Below are positions 44,180 through 54,549 of a DNA stretch of 64,000 nt, in pieces. The DNA is taken from contig NZ_CP025572.1 in the NCBI RefSeq assembly GCF_018336975.1, forward strand, positions 954,560-1,018,559. Direction: 5' to 3'. The notes beneath the pieces were generated by a model. That model did no database searches. It was not told the origin of the DNA and worked only from the letters and a program-made list of their open reading frames with translations. Numbering within the stretch: the stretch's first letter is position 1; each line of letters starts with the position of its first letter. The stretch comes from Marinomonas sp. CT5 (GTDB lineage Bacteria; Pseudomonadota; Gammaproteobacteria; Pseudomonadales; Marinomonadaceae). The position numbers and the translations under genes are program-made.

Positions 44180-47100
44180 TTATATCAGATTTCTCAACTC
44201 GCGAATAGCGACAGTTACCATAGCAAGTGTTAATTCGCTTTCGGCTTTTATTTCACTAAAAGTCGCGCGGTAATGCTTGATGCTGTCATTATTTAATTCG
44301 CGCCAATGAGTCAAACGTTGTTCCAGTTTCTTAATGTCGGAACTGGACTGAATGACCTCTTGGGTGAGGGTTCTTAAACTATTATCTACCTCGTCACCTA
44401 GACCCGTTTTTGCTCGGCGTTGCCACATATCGTCCGCGGATAATTCGCTTACTTTATGGCGTAACCAGTGCAACTCTAAGTCCATTTCAAGAGCAAAGTA
44501 GGTTTGAGCTACATCCAATACTTCTGTTTCTGTGTTTGCCGCAACACGAATAATATCTAATCCGAAGAAGAGATAATGAAGAGACGATAGTCTTTCCGCA
44601 ATGTCGGCAGGGATATTTTGCTCTTCTAGGCCGGTGGCAATATCGGCTAAATGCGCTTGACTCGATTCTGTCAAAATAGCCTGCATATTGGCTCTAATGA
44701 CTTCCACTCCCGGTTTGTAGGTGTCTTTCAGCTTTTGAATAGACAAGCTTTCACGGGTATTGCGCAATAACCAAAGTGTCGCACGTTCTAGTAATCCTTG
44801 GATGCGGATTAGTAAACTATTTAATACTGAGTTTTCAACGGCAAAGTCTAGTCCATTGATGGCATCCCAAAGTGTCGGGATATCAAAAATGTCTTCTGCT
44901 GCCATGTAAGCACGAACGACGTTTAAAGAAGATGCGCCCGTTTCTTCTTGCATGTATGTGCTGAATGTTGGCCCCATTCGGTTGCCGACGTTATTCGTCA
45001 CATGTCCTGCGATGATTTCTTGAATCAAAGGGTGTGACGCCATCTGGCTGCCAAAATGTTTGGTTAACTGAGTCGGGAAGTATTCATTGATTTGCGTCGT
45101 TAAGTCTGCATCTTCACCAATGCCATCTTCAACGAGTTGTTCAGACAGTTTGATCTTAGAATAAGCCAGTAGCACTGAAATTTCAGGGCGCGTTAGACCT
45201 AAACCTTTGTTAAGACGCTTTTTAATTTGTGAATCACTTGGCAAGTATTCGATTTCGCGATTCAAACGACCTTCTCTTACAAGAGATTGAATTAAGCGCC
45301 AATGGTCAGTTAAGCGTTCTTGAGCTTGCGCATTTGCCAAAGACAAGACATGACTTTGACCGCGGTTATGGCGCAAGACAAGGCTACCCACTTCGTCCGT
45401 CATTTCTGCAAGCAAGTTGTTGCGCTGTTTCTCTGTAAGGTCGCCATTTTCAACCACGCGGTTAAGCAAAATCTTAATGTTGACCTCATGGTCGGAGCTG
45501 TCTACACCGGCCGAGTTATCAATGGCATCGGTGCTGATTAAACCGCCTTTCTGAGCGAATTCAATACGACCTAGCTGTGTTAAGCCAAGGTTTCCGCCTT
45601 CACCGACGATTTTGCAGCGTAGTTCTTTGCCGTTGACACGTAATCCATTGTTGGCACTGTCACCTGCATCGGCATGGGATTCGCCTTCGGATTTAACATA
45701 GGTGCCGATTCCACCGTTCCAAAGTAGGTCTACTGGTGCTTTTAAGATGGCGTTAATCAAATCTGTTGGTGCCATGGACTTGATGTTGCCTTCGATACCT
45801 AAGGCTTTGCGAATATCTGCATTGATCGGAATGGATTTCGCAGAGCGGTTGAAGATGCCGCCACCTTTGGAAATAAGCTCTTTATTGTAATCCTCCCAAG
45901 ATGAGCGAGGTAATTTGAACATGCGTTCACGTTCAGCGAATGATGTGGCTGCATCTGGGGTTGGGTCAATAAAGATATGCATGTGGTTAAATGCCGCAAT
46001 GAGTCGAGTATGCTCGGAAAGAAGCATGCCGTTACCAAATACGTCACCTGCCATATCGCCAACGCCGACGGCTGTAAAATCGGTTGTTTGGCAGTTAATG
46101 CCAATTTCTTTGAATTGACGTTTAACTGACTCCCAAGCTCCTCGTGCCGTGATCCCCATTTTTTTGTGGTCATAGCCGTTAGAGCCACCAGAAGCAAAGG
46201 CGTCGCCTAACCAGAAACCATATTTGGCAGAAATACTGTTGGCTAAGTCGGAGAAAGTGGCGGTTCCTTTATCGGCTGCTACTACTAAGTATGGGTCATC
46301 TTCATCATATCGAAGTACAGATAATGGCGGAACAATTTCGTTTTGTACTAGGTTATCTGTAATGTCCAACAAGCCACTGATGAAAGTGGTATAGCAATGG
46401 ATAACTTCGGCTTGCACTTCTTCACGGGAAGCATTCTTTTTCAGTTGTTTAGCAACAAAGCCGCCTTTTGCACCAGAGGGTACAATAACGGCGTTTTTCA
46501 CCATTTGTGCTTTAACAAGACCGAGTACTTCGGTACGGAAATCTTCCATGCGGTCTGACCAGCGCAAACCACCACGGGCTACTTTGCCGCCACGCATATG
46601 CACACCTTCAACCCAAGGTGCATAGACGAATATTTCGAATTTTGGTCTTGGTAGTGGTACTGCTGGTATCAAGGTTGGGTCTAGTTTAAAAGAGACATAG
46701 TCTTTGACTTCACCGTCCGCATCAGTTTGGTAGAAGTTAGTTCGTAACATGGCTTGAATCACAGATAAGTAGTGTTTCAAGATGCGGTCTTCATCCAAGT
46801 TAGCGACTTGATCCAACTCAAGATCAATCTTTTCAAGCAGTTTTTGTATTTTTTCATCACGCTTTGTTTCTTGGTTAGGGTTAAAGCGTTGTTCGAACAA
46901 TTGAACCAATAAGCGAGCAATGGGGGCATTTTTCTCAAGTGTTTGTTGCATGTACTGCAATGAGAAAGGTACTTGCAATTGCATCAAGTATTTAGTCAAT
47001 GCGCGTAGCATAGTGACTTGGCGCCAAGTTAAGGAGGCGCTTAGTACTAATGCGTTGAAGCGATCGTTTTCTACGCGGCGGCTGAATACTTGGTTGAATG

Positions 47101-48997
47101 CATCTTGGAAAGCTTCACGCTGAGAATTTTTATCAAGATTTATGTCTGCATCCACACTGATGGCAAACTCGACGACCCAAGTGTTCGTTTCACCATCCCC
47201 ATTTTGATCTAATTCGTATGGACGAGCTTCTAATACTCGCAGCCCCATATATTCTAAAATAGGTAAAACGTCAGATAGAACGAGAGTTGTGCCTGCCCCA
47301 TAGACTTTGAAGAAGTAATTGTTTTTGGTTTGGCCAACTTGTCGATAGATATGAGTTGAAATATCCCCCTCACCAGCTAATTGGCCTAAACGTTCAATGT
47401 CTAAGACGGCGGCATTTGGCGAAAAGTCTTCACGGTAAGCGGCGGGTAAATAAGGCACATAGTCGTTAAATAAAAGATTACCGCTTTCTTCACCATTACT
47501 TTTATGCAGCGCTGATAATAACTTGTCTTCCCATGAGCTCATCGCATCTTGCATTTTACGTTGAACATCTTCAGCGTCGATGGTTGGACTTTGCTTAGGG
47601 TCTGCGATTTGAATGGTGAAATTTACGCGTGCCAAAACGAGTTGCGAGAATTGCACATTGAATTCAGCACTGGTGCCATTGCAAGCATTCATTAAGATGT
47701 CTTGCATCTTCATACGTAATTCAGTGTTGTAACGGTCTCTTGGTACGTAAACTAAGGCATTTAAAAAACGGCCATAAATATCTTTACGCAGAAAAACTCG
47801 TAATTGGCGGCGCTCTTGAATTGCGAGAATGCTTTCGATAGTTGTGAAGAGTTCTTCAGCTGGGGCCTGCAGCATTTCATCACGTGGATAGCTGTTGAGA
47901 ATGTGCTTAAGATTTTTGCCTTTGTGACTATTTGGATCCACATTGGCTTTTTCAACAATGATGTTCAGTTTTTTTCGCAGTAAAGGAATGTCTTGTAAAC
48001 GAGCAATGTAAGCCGCAGATGAGTACAAACCAAAGAAGCGCCACTCACCAATGACGTTACCTTTTTTGTCAAAACGTTTTACGCCAAGGTAATCAAGGTG
48101 AACGGGTCTATGAACAGTGGAAACTGCTGTAGATTTGGTTAAAACAAGAATGTTGCTTGGGTCTACCGCTAACTTGGCTAAGTTATCTTGTAGAACGATG
48201 TCACGTTTAACCTTTTTATCGTTGATGTCACGGAAGGTGCCAAGTCCAGAGCCTTCAACCAATTTAAGATGTGTTTCATTGCCTTCAACAGAAAGGTCAT
48301 AGGCACGGAAACCGATAAAGGTGAAGTGGTCGTTGACGACCCAGCGTAAGAAATCAAGGGTTTCTTGGTGTTCTTCATTGTTTTTTAAATGTGCGAGTTG
48401 TTCTGACTCATTGATGGCATCACTCAATTTAGCCTTCATGGTTGGCCAATCAGCAACTGTTTTCTTTACATCAACTAAACTGTTAAGCAGTTCTTCTTTT
48501 ATTTTATCTAATAAGTTGATGTCTGATAGGCGATCAATTTCAAAGCGCATTAAAGCTTCATAAGATTTGGAAGATGGATTAATGCCTTGTAGTTCACCTT
48601 TTTTATTACGGTTAACAGGAACGACTGGGTGTGCTGTTAAGTGGATAGTGTGGCCAAGGCGAACCAGTGCCATATTAAAAGATGATACAAGGAAGGGCAT
48701 GTCATCCGTTAAAATTTCGATAACAGTATGAGTAGATTGCCAGCTGTGCTCCTCGTGGTTCGGGTTGTATACACGCACTTTTGGCTGGTTAATAGGGCGC
48801 TGTTGTAAGAAATCCCATAGACAAAGAATGGTGCCATACAGGTTCTCAATCGATTCGTTGACCAAATCTTCTGTTAAAGAGTCCTGGAAATAAAGATGCG
48901 TTAGTTGAATAAGGTTATTTGCTTCTTCCGCTTTAAAGTGTTCGTTGATCTCAACTTCAATGCGTTCGATTAATTCGTTTTTTTTGTAATCAGTCAT
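44180..48997 (-). CDS. gdhB: NAD-specific glutamate dehydrogenase, giant type
   Basis: Catabolic conversion of glutamate to 2-oxoglutarate and ammonium. At 1605 residues it matches the 180-kDa GdhB class of Pseudomonas and relatives. An N-terminal ACT-like regulatory half is followed by the catalytic part (about 720-1220) with GLRWSDRMEDFRTEVLGLVK, NAVIVPSGAKGGFV and VVAADKGTATFSD, and a C-terminal helical region. In P. aeruginosa ArgR activates the matching gene and arginine and NAD modulate the enzyme. Here an ArgR-type gene is divergent across 294 nt, so the same control is likely. AGGGATGAG precedes the ATG. Confidence 0.97.
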   Translation of the reverse strand: MTDYKKNELIERIEVEINEHFKAEEANNLIQLTHLYFQDSLTEDLVNESIENLYGTILCLWDFLQQRPINQPKVRVYNPNHEEHSWQSTHTVIEILTDDMPFLVSSFNMALVRLGHTIHLTAHPVVPVNRNKKGELQGINPSSKSYEALMRFEIDRLSDINLLDKIKEELLNSLVDVKKTVADWPTMKAKLSDAINESEQLAHLKNNEEHQETLDFLRWVVNDHFTFIGFRAYDLSVEGNETHLKLVEGSGLGTFRDINDKKVKRDIVLQDNLAKLAVDPSNILVLTKSTAVSTVHRPVHLDYLGVKRFDKKGNVIGEWRFFGLYSSAAYIARLQDIPLLRKKLNIIVEKANVDPNSHKGKNLKHILNSYPRDEMLQAPAEELFTTIESILAIQERRQLRVFLRKDIYGRFLNALVYVPRDRYNTELRMKMQDILMNACNGTSAEFNVQFSQLVLARVNFTIQIADPKQSPTIDAEDVQRKMQDAMSSWEDKLLSALHKSNGEESGNLLFNDYVPYLPAAYREDFSPNAAVLDIERLGQLAGEGDISTHIYRQVGQTKNNYFFKVYGAGTTLVLSDVLPILEYMGLRVLEARPYELDQNGDGETNTWVVEFAISVDADINLDKNSQREAFQDAFNQVFSRRVENDRFNALVLSASLTWRQVTMLRALTKYLMQLQVPFSLQYMQQTLEKNAPIARLLVQLFEQRFNPNQETKRDEKIQKLLEKIDLELDQVANLDEDRILKHYLSVIQAMLRTNFYQTDADGEVKDYVSFKLDPTLIPAVPLPRPKFEIFVYAPWVEGVHMRGGKVARGGLRWSDRMEDFRTEVLGLVKAQMVKNAVIVPSGAKGGFVAKQLKKNASREEVQAEVIHCYTTFISGLLDITDNLVQNEIVPPLSVLRYDEDDPYLVVAADKGTATFSDLANSISAKYGFWLGDAFASGGSNGYDHKKMGITARGAWESVKRQFKEIGINCQTTDFTAVGVGDMAGDVFGNGMLLSEHTRLIAAFNHMHIFIDPTPDAATSFAERERMFKLPRSSWEDYNKELISKGGGIFNRSAKSIPINADIRKALGIEGNIKSMAPTDLINAILKAPVDLLWNGGIGTYVKSEGESHADAGDSANNGLRVNGKELRCKIVGEGGNLGLTQLGRIEFAQKGGLISTDAIDNSAGVDSSDHEVNIKILLNRVVENGDLTEKQRNNLLAEMTDEVGSLVLRHNRGQSHVLSLANAQAQERLTDHWRLIQSLVREGRLNREIEYLPSDSQIKKRLNKGLGLTRPEISVLLAYSKIKLSEQLVEDGIGEDADLTTQINEYFPTQLTKHFGSQMASHPLIQEIIAGHVTNNVGNRMGPTFSTYMQEETGASSLNVVRAYMAAEDIFDIPTLWDAINGLDFAVENSVLNSLLIRIQGLLERATLWLLRNTRESLSIQKLKDTYKPGVEVIRANMQAILTESSQAHLADIATGLEEQNIPADIAERLSSLHYLFFGLDIIRVAANTETEVLDVAQTYFALEMDLELHWLRHKVSELSADDMWQRRAKTGLGDEVDNSLRTLTQEVIQSSSDIKKLEQRLTHWRELNNDSIKHYRATFSEIKAESELTLAMVTVAIRELRNLI

Positions 48998-49291
48998 TAG
49001 AACTCATCCCTCATGAGTGGTGTTCTTAATAAAACTAGTTGTAAATGCAATTTTACGAAAGTATCGGTTTTGGACTCTGCTTTAGGATATTATGAAAAAC
49101 GACTCCTTTGGTAGTTGTGAAATTATCAAATAGCGACATATTATTGTGATGTCTGGTTAATTGGTCTAAAAAAGTCTTGCTCAATACGAAAAAAACCTTT
49201 GTTATCCATTTTAAACGAAATAAACTCCTTTTTTGCCTATAGTTCGCAGGATAATATTTTGTACAAGACTGAATTCGCATCAAGAGAAATC

Positions 49292-50311
49292 ATGCAGGCG
49301 AGTAAAAAGCCTCAAAAATACGGTTTTTTGCTGTTGCCACACTATTCTATGTTGGGTTTTTCTTCTGCCATTGAAACATTGCATATGGCGAACTGGGTGG
49401 CAGGAAAAGAGCTATATTCTTTTTGTACTATTAGTCATGAAGAAAAAGAAATCCCTTCAAGTACGGGGGTTACAACCGTATCAGACTATCTTACTGGTGA
49501 TGCTCCAAGCGATTTAGACGCCATTTTTGTCTGCGGTGCATCGCCAGCGATAAAAAACGAAAGTCAAAATTTAGAAAATTGGATCAAGAAACAGGCCAAA
49601 AAGCAGGTTGCACTTGGCGGTGTCTGCACAGGAAGTTATTTATTAGCCAAGGCTGGGTTATTAGATGGCTATCGAGCGACTATTCATTGGCGCAGTTTGG
49701 CGAATTTACGAGATGAGTTTTTGCAGACAATAGTGTCTGACCATCTTTTTGAAGTAGATCGAGATAGGTTTACCTGCAGTGGTGGGACAGCGGCTATGGA
49801 TATGATGCTTTTCTTGATTGGTAAACAGCATGGTATGACATTGGCCAGTAGTATTTCTGAGCAATTCGTTTGTGAACGAATTCGTACTCATGAAGATCCA
49901 CAAAGAATTCCTCTTCAAGCTCGTATAGGGACAGGTCAACCTAAGCTTGTCGAAGCTGTTCAGCTCATGGAAGCGAATATTCAAGAGCCTTTGTCATCGG
50001 ATGATATTGCCTATCATGTTGGTGTTTCTAGACGACACCTAGAGCGACTGTTTAAAGGTAACTTAGGGATTGTTCCTTCACGTTACTATTTAGAATTACG
50101 TTTGCAACATGCTAAGCAATTGATTATCCAAACTGATAAAGCGATTACCGAGGTGGGGGTGGCGTGTGGATTTGGTTCGGCGCCCCATTTTAGTACCACC
50201 TACAAGGGCTTTTTTGGAATTACTCCAAGGGAAGAGCGTCATAAAATTCAAAATAAAAGCAAAGAAGTTGTCCAGATAGACAAGAAAAAGAGGCGGCTTT
50301 GGAAAAAGTAA
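49292..50311 (+). CDS. argR: AraC/GlxA-type regulator, likely ArgR of arginine catabolism
   Basis: A 339-residue regulator with an N-terminal DJ-1/PfpI (GATase-1-like) domain (about 8-185, with GGVCTGSYLLAKAGLLDG around Cys112 and ATIHWR) and a C-terminal AraC double helix-turn-helix (about 215-315, with SSDDIAYHVGVSRRHLERLF). I start at the ATG at 49292; the frame opens 31 codons earlier without family-like sequence. This architecture is that of P. aeruginosa ArgR, and the neighbours (gdhB, astC, arginine-type ABC genes) are its known targets. Other GlxA-type functions, such as choline or carnitine control, are less likely here. Confidence 0.82.
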   Translation: MQASKKPQKYGFLLLPHYSMLGFSSAIETLHMANWVAGKELYSFCTISHEEKEIPSSTGVTTVSDYLTGDAPSDLDAIFVCGASPAIKNESQNLENWIKKQAKKQVALGGVCTGSYLLAKAGLLDGYRATIHWRSLANLRDEFLQTIVSDHLFEVDRDRFTCSGGTAAMDMMLFLIGKQHGMTLASSISEQFVCERIRTHEDPQRIPLQARIGTGQPKLVEAVQLMEANIQEPLSSDDIAYHVGVSRRHLERLFKGNLGIVPSRYYLELRLQHAKQLIIQTDKAITEVGVACGFGSAPHFSTTYKGFFGITPREERHKIQNKSKEVVQIDKKKRRLWKK

Positions 50312-50475
50312 CTTAAAATACGGGTTACATTATTCTTGGCGTGATTCTTGTATTTATTAGGATGATAAGTATGGTGGCAGAAAACAGATTGTTTATCTGC
50401 TTTGTGTTGATTAAGCATCGGATGTTTATTTTCGCTAAATATAATAAGTTCATAAAATAAAGAAGGTATTGAAGC

Positions 50476-51243
50476 ATGTCGAAAGTCCCGGCGTTAGAGC
50501 TCGTAGATATTCACAAGACGTTTGGCGATATTGAGGTGTTAAAAGGCATTTCTCTAAAGGCCTATGATGGCGATGTTATTTCCATTTTAGGATCAAGCGG
50601 CTCTGGTAAAAGTACTTTTTTACGTTGTGTAAATCTACTAGAGAACCCTACTCGAGGCGAGATTATCTTTAATGGTAATAAGCTTGATTTGATTCAAGGT
50701 GAGCCGGATTTGATCGCTGGGAATATGAAGCAATTGACTCAAATGCGCCAGCAAATAGGGTTTGTCTTTCAGAGTTTCAATTTATGGCCTCATATGACCA
50801 TTCTACAGAATGTGATGGAAGGACCTTTACACGTTCTAAAACGTCCTAAGCATGAAGTTAAGGAATACGCTGAGCATTTGTTGCATAAAGTGGGCATTGC
50901 TGAGAAAAAAGATATGTATCCAAACCAGTTATCCGGTGGCCAACAGCAGCGAGTCGCTATTGCTAGAACCTTAGCAATGGACCCTCAGGTTATCTTATTT
51001 GATGAACCTACCTCTGCGCTTGATCCGGAATTGGTTGGTGAAGTATTAGGAGTGATGCGTAAACTTGCGGAAGAAGGTCGTACCATGCTTATAGTGACAC
51101 ATGAAATGAACTTTGCTCGTGAAGTTTCCAGTGAAGTCGTTTTTCTGCACCAAGGTGTGGTAGAGGAAAAAGGGACTCCCGATCAAGTATTTGGTGCGCC
51201 AAAATCTGAACGTTGTAAGGCGTTTATTTCAAGTGTGTTTTAA
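50476..51243 (+). CDS. aotP: Arginine/basic amino acid ABC transporter ATP-binding protein
   Basis: A 255-residue polar-amino-acid ABC ATPase with Walker [10 protein letters not shown] (39-47), signature LSGGQQQR (152-159) and Walker B VILFDEP (172-178). The insert [17 protein letters not shown] (71-87) is typical of HisP/ArgT/AotP-type proteins. First gene of a four-gene set with binding protein and two permeases, 164 nt after argR. Substrate by context: arginine, possibly ornithine or histidine. Confidence 0.92.
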   Translation: MSKVPALELVDIHKTFGDIEVLKGISLKAYDGDVISILGSSGSGKSTFLRCVNLLENPTRGEIIFNGNKLDLIQGEPDLIAGNMKQLTQMRQQIGFVFQSFNLWPHMTILQNVMEGPLHVLKRPKHEVKEYAEHLLHKVGIAEKKDMYPNQLSGGQQQRVAIARTLAMDPQVILFDEPTSALDPELVGEVLGVMRKLAEEGRTMLIVTHEMNFAREVSSEVVFLHQGVVEEKGTPDQVFGAPKSERCKAFISSVF

Positions 51244-51322
51244 GTACAAAAGTGTGAGTTCAAGCTAAAAGTAATACAACATAAAAGCTAAAAAAACTAA
51301 ATAATATATTAAGGGGATTAAA

Positions 51323-52081
51323 ATGAATCTTAAAAAAATCGTTTTCGGGTCTACGTTGTTGTTAACCGCTGCGTTGTCATCTGTATCCGTTCAAGCGGCA
51401 GATAAAATTCGTTTTGCAACAGAAGGCGCTTGGGCACCATTTAACTTTATTGATTCGAATGGTAAGCCACAGGGCTTTGATGTTGATATTGCTCGTGCTT
51501 TATGTGCAAAAATGGAAGCGGACTGTGAGATTGTAACTCAGGATTGGGATGGTTTGATTCCAGGTCTTAAAGTACGAAAATTTGATGCGATTATTGCGTC
51601 TATGTCTATTACTGAAGACCGTCTTAAAGTAGTTGATTTTACTAATAAATATTACTCAGGTGGGTTGCGTTTCATGGGCCGCGTGGGTGACAAATTTGAC
51701 CTTAATAATCTTGAAGGCAAAACGATTGGAGCACAGCGTGCGACATTAGGCGCGCAATACCTTGAAGATAATTTCACAGGCAAAGCTAATTTGAAGTTTT
51801 ATGATAACCAAGACAATGTGTATTTAGACCTTGTTGCTGGTCGATTGGACATTGTGCTGTCAGATGAGCTTCCTACATATAACTGGTTAAAAACATCAGA
51901 AAGTGGTTCTAAGTTTGAATTTAAAGGCGAAGCTTTCATGAAAACCGATAACATTGGTATTGCCGTTCGTAAGGGTGATAACAAGCTAAAAGCAAAATTG
52001 AACAAAGCACTAGATGAGATTTTAGCTGATGGTATCTATCAGAAAATCAATGCTAAGTACTTCCCGTTCTCTATCTACTAA
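51323..52081 (+). CDS. aotJ: Arginine-type ABC transporter substrate-binding protein
   Basis: A 252-residue periplasmic family-3 binding protein. The signal peptide covers about residues 1-25 (hydrophobic TLLLTAALSSVSV, cleavage after QAA). The mature part starts KIRFATEGAWAPFNFIDSNG with the GFDVDIARALCAKM block of basic-amino-acid binding proteins. AAGGGG lies before the ATG. A 14-pair hairpin follows the gene. Confidence 0.9.
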   Translation: MNLKKIVFGSTLLLTAALSSVSVQAADKIRFATEGAWAPFNFIDSNGKPQGFDVDIARALCAKMEADCEIVTQDWDGLIPGLKVRKFDAIIASMSITEDRLKVVDFTNKYYSGGLRFMGRVGDKFDLNNLEGKTIGAQRATLGAQYLEDNFTGKANLKFYDNQDNVYLDLVAGRLDIVLSDELPTYNWLKTSESGSKFEFKGEAFMKTDNIGIAVRKGDNKLKAKLNKALDEILADGIYQKINAKYFPFSIY

Positions 52082-52096
52082 GTGTAGATAGTTCTT

Positions 52097-52130
52097 AGAG
52101 TTTCTCGGTGTAATAGCACCGAGAAACTCT
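52097..52130 (+). terminator. Intercistronic hairpin after the binding protein gene
   Basis: Perfect 14-pair stem AGAGTTTCTCGGTG with CACCGAGAAACTCT and a 6-nt loop, with no T run. Likely protects the aotJ message or lowers expression of the permeases downstream. Confidence 0.65.
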
Positions 52131-52155
52131 TCAAGCTTACTCTGAGAAAAAAACT

Positions 52156-52845
52156 ATGATTGATCTTCATGGATTCGGTGATCAGCTGCTGCAAGGTGCT
52201 GTTGTTACCTTAGAGCTAGCGCTGTCTTCACTGTTTGTTGGTTTGATTCTAGGATTATTGGGCGCCTCTGCTAAATTATCTTCCATCGCGGTTTTTCGCT
52301 GGATCGCCAATGGTTACACCACTATTATCCGTGGTATTCCTGAATTACTAACTGTACTTATCATCTATTTTGGTGCCACCAGTGTTTTAATGTCGATAGC
52401 CAGTTTATTTGGTTACGATGAATATATTGAGGTTGGCGCATTTGCAGCCGGTGTGACGGCACTTGGTTTGACTTTTGGCGCCTATGCGACTGAAGTGTTT
52501 CGAGGTGCTTTACAATCTATTCCTAAGGGGCAGCATGAAGCGGCAACCGCTTTAGGAATGGGGCCCATTCGAAAGTTTTATCGCATTGTTTTGCCACAGG
52601 TATGGCGAATTGCTTTGCCTGGGTTAGGGAATTTATTTCTGGTTTTGCTAAAAGATACTGCTTTGGTGTCTGTTGTTGGTCTAGAAGATATTATGCGCAA
52701 GGCAAATATTGCTGTCAGTAGTACAAAAGAAGCGTTTCTTTTTTATTTAGTTGCTGCATTCATGTATTTGGCTTTAACCATTATCTCTATGGTGTTCGTT
52801 TCCTACATGGAAAAGCGAGCAAGCCGTGGTTTAACTAGGGGATAA
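52156..52845 (+). CDS. aotQ: Arginine-type ABC transporter permease 1
   Basis: A 229-residue HisQ/AotQ-type permease with about five helices and the EAA-loop region KGQHEAATALGMGPIRKFYRIVLPQ (near 129-153). RGIPELLTVLIIYFG is the family-typical N-terminal block. Starts 26 nt after the intercistronic hairpin. Confidence 0.91.
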   Translation: MIDLHGFGDQLLQGAVVTLELALSSLFVGLILGLLGASAKLSSIAVFRWIANGYTTIIRGIPELLTVLIIYFGATSVLMSIASLFGYDEYIEVGAFAAGVTALGLTFGAYATEVFRGALQSIPKGQHEAATALGMGPIRKFYRIVLPQVWRIALPGLGNLFLVLLKDTALVSVVGLEDIMRKANIAVSSTKEAFLFYLVAAFMYLALTIISMVFVSYMEKRASRGLTRG

Positions 52846-52848
52846 TGT

Positions 52849-53559
52849 ATGGATTTTTCAGTTGTTGTTGAGTACTTCCCTCGTTTGCTTGAAGGGGCTT
52901 GGGTTAGTATCCAGTTGGTACTTATCTCTATTGTGTTAGGTGGTGTTTTTGCTTTACCGATTGCTTTGGCACGAATTTCTCCTATTGGCTGGATTCGGGC
53001 TGTTCCTTTTGCCTATATCTTTTTCTTTCGTGGTACGCCCCTTTTGGTGCAGATCTTTTTAGTATACTACGGTGCGTCGCAATTTGATGTCGTACGAGAA
53101 AGTGTCTTATGGCCAATACTAAGGGAGCCGTTTTGGTGCGCTATTATAGCCTTTACGCTGAATACCTCAGCCTATACCGCTGAGATTTTTCGTGGCGCGA
53201 TTCAAGCGATTCCTCCTGGGGAAGTCGAAGCCTGTAAAGTCATTGGTATGACGAAGTTTCAAATGTATCGACGCATCTTGTTGCCACGAGCATTTGGTAT
53301 TGTATTGCCAGCGTATGGTAACGAAATTATTTTGATGCTGAAGGGGAGTGCATTGGCAAGTACCATCACTATTTTGGATTTGACTGGCATGGCGCGAACT
53401 ATTATTGCAAGAACCTATACTCCGATGGAGATTTTCATTGCCGCCGGTGTTATCTATTTGGCGATTAGTATTGTCATTATTGCCATTTTTCGTCAAATTG
53501 AGCGCCGTCAAAACCGTTACTTGGGTACCTTGTCGATTAAGGTCCCAGATAAAGGCTGA
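52849..53559 (+). CDS. aotM: Arginine-type ABC transporter permease 2
   Basis: A 236-residue HisM/AotM-type permease, partner of the preceding gene (3-nt gap). It has FFRGTPLLVQIFLVYYG and the EAA-loop PPGEVEACKVIGMTKFQMYR (near 124-143). Last gene of the transporter set, followed by a strong palindromic terminator. Confidence 0.91.
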   Translation: MDFSVVVEYFPRLLEGAWVSIQLVLISIVLGGVFALPIALARISPIGWIRAVPFAYIFFFRGTPLLVQIFLVYYGASQFDVVRESVLWPILREPFWCAIIAFTLNTSAYTAEIFRGAIQAIPPGEVEACKVIGMTKFQMYRRILLPRAFGIVLPAYGNEIILMLKGSALASTITILDLTGMARTIIARTYTPMEIFIAAGVIYLAISIVIIAIFRQIERRQNRYLGTLSIKVPDKG

Positions 53560-53582
53560 GGTTTTAGTTTATAAATCTGACT

Positions 53583-53620
53583 TAAACAAACAAAGAGGCC
53601 AAGGCCTCTTTGTTTGTTTA
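53583..53620. terminator. Bidirectional terminator between aotM and the P-II gene
   Basis: Perfect 18-pair stem with core AAAGAGGCC-AA-GGCCTCTTT, A-rich and T-rich flanks, between two convergent genes. Confidence 0.9.
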
Positions 53621-53646
53621 ATAGCAATTTTATTCGGTGTAATGGC

Positions 53647-54033
<387 letters not shown>

Positions 54034-54113
54034 CTATTGTAAAAGTCTCTACATGCTAGTCGATTATGATCTACATTTAGCGAATATATCTTCATAAAAT
54101 TAGAGAGCTTGAT

Positions 54114-54482
54114 ATGAGAAAAATAACTTCAAGCGAGCAATTTATCACAAAAGCTGAGCCTTTTTTTAATGAGGTCGCCAACTTGCTTTTCGATCGAGAT
54201 GGTGTGCAGTTGTCCTATGTTTTATCCCCCCAAAGTATCGCTTGTTATCAGGTAAAGGGGGCGGGGAATAATTTGCAGTTAAGGCTTGTGTTGATACCGC
54301 TTACCAATGGGAATTTACTAGGGCGTTTGTCTTGGCTAGATTGGTGCGGTGTTGATCACGTGTGTTGTTACGTGAATGAGATGTTTGATGTGTTGGCTTT
54401 AACATCGGATGGTATGTGGAAAAAACAAAATAAAAGTGCTGAAGTCTTGTGTTTACAGGAGTTTGAGGCTTTGCAAAAATAA
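54114..54482 (+). CDS. Hypothetical protein
   Basis: A 122-residue protein I do not recognise. It has no signal peptide or membrane segment. It has a mixed alpha/beta look with ACYQVKGAGNNLQLRLVLIP and a Trp/Cys-rich stretch LSWLDWCGVDHVCCYVNEMFD in the middle (about 72-92). A GAGAG ribosome site precedes the ATG. It is divergent from the P-II gene and converges on hemE. A hairpin follows it. Confidence 0.65.
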   Translation: MRKITSSEQFITKAEPFFNEVANLLFDRDGVQLSYVLSPQSIACYQVKGAGNNLQLRLVLIPLTNGNLLGRLSWLDWCGVDHVCCYVNEMFDVLALTSDGMWKKQNKSAEVLCLQEFEALQK

Positions 54483-54483
54483 T

Positions 54484-54521
54484 GTCACTGAGACCTTTGT
54501 AGGTTCAAAGGTCTCAGTGAC
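54484..54521. terminator. Hairpin between the hypothetical gene and hemE
   Basis: Perfect 16-pair stem GTCACTGAGACCTTTG with CAAAGGTCTCAGTGAC and a 6-nt loop, directly after the stop of the plus-strand gene and 29 nt from the hemE stop. No T run follows on either strand. Confidence 0.6.
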
Positions 54522-54549
54522 CAAGCTCTATACTAATTGATGTTTGATC

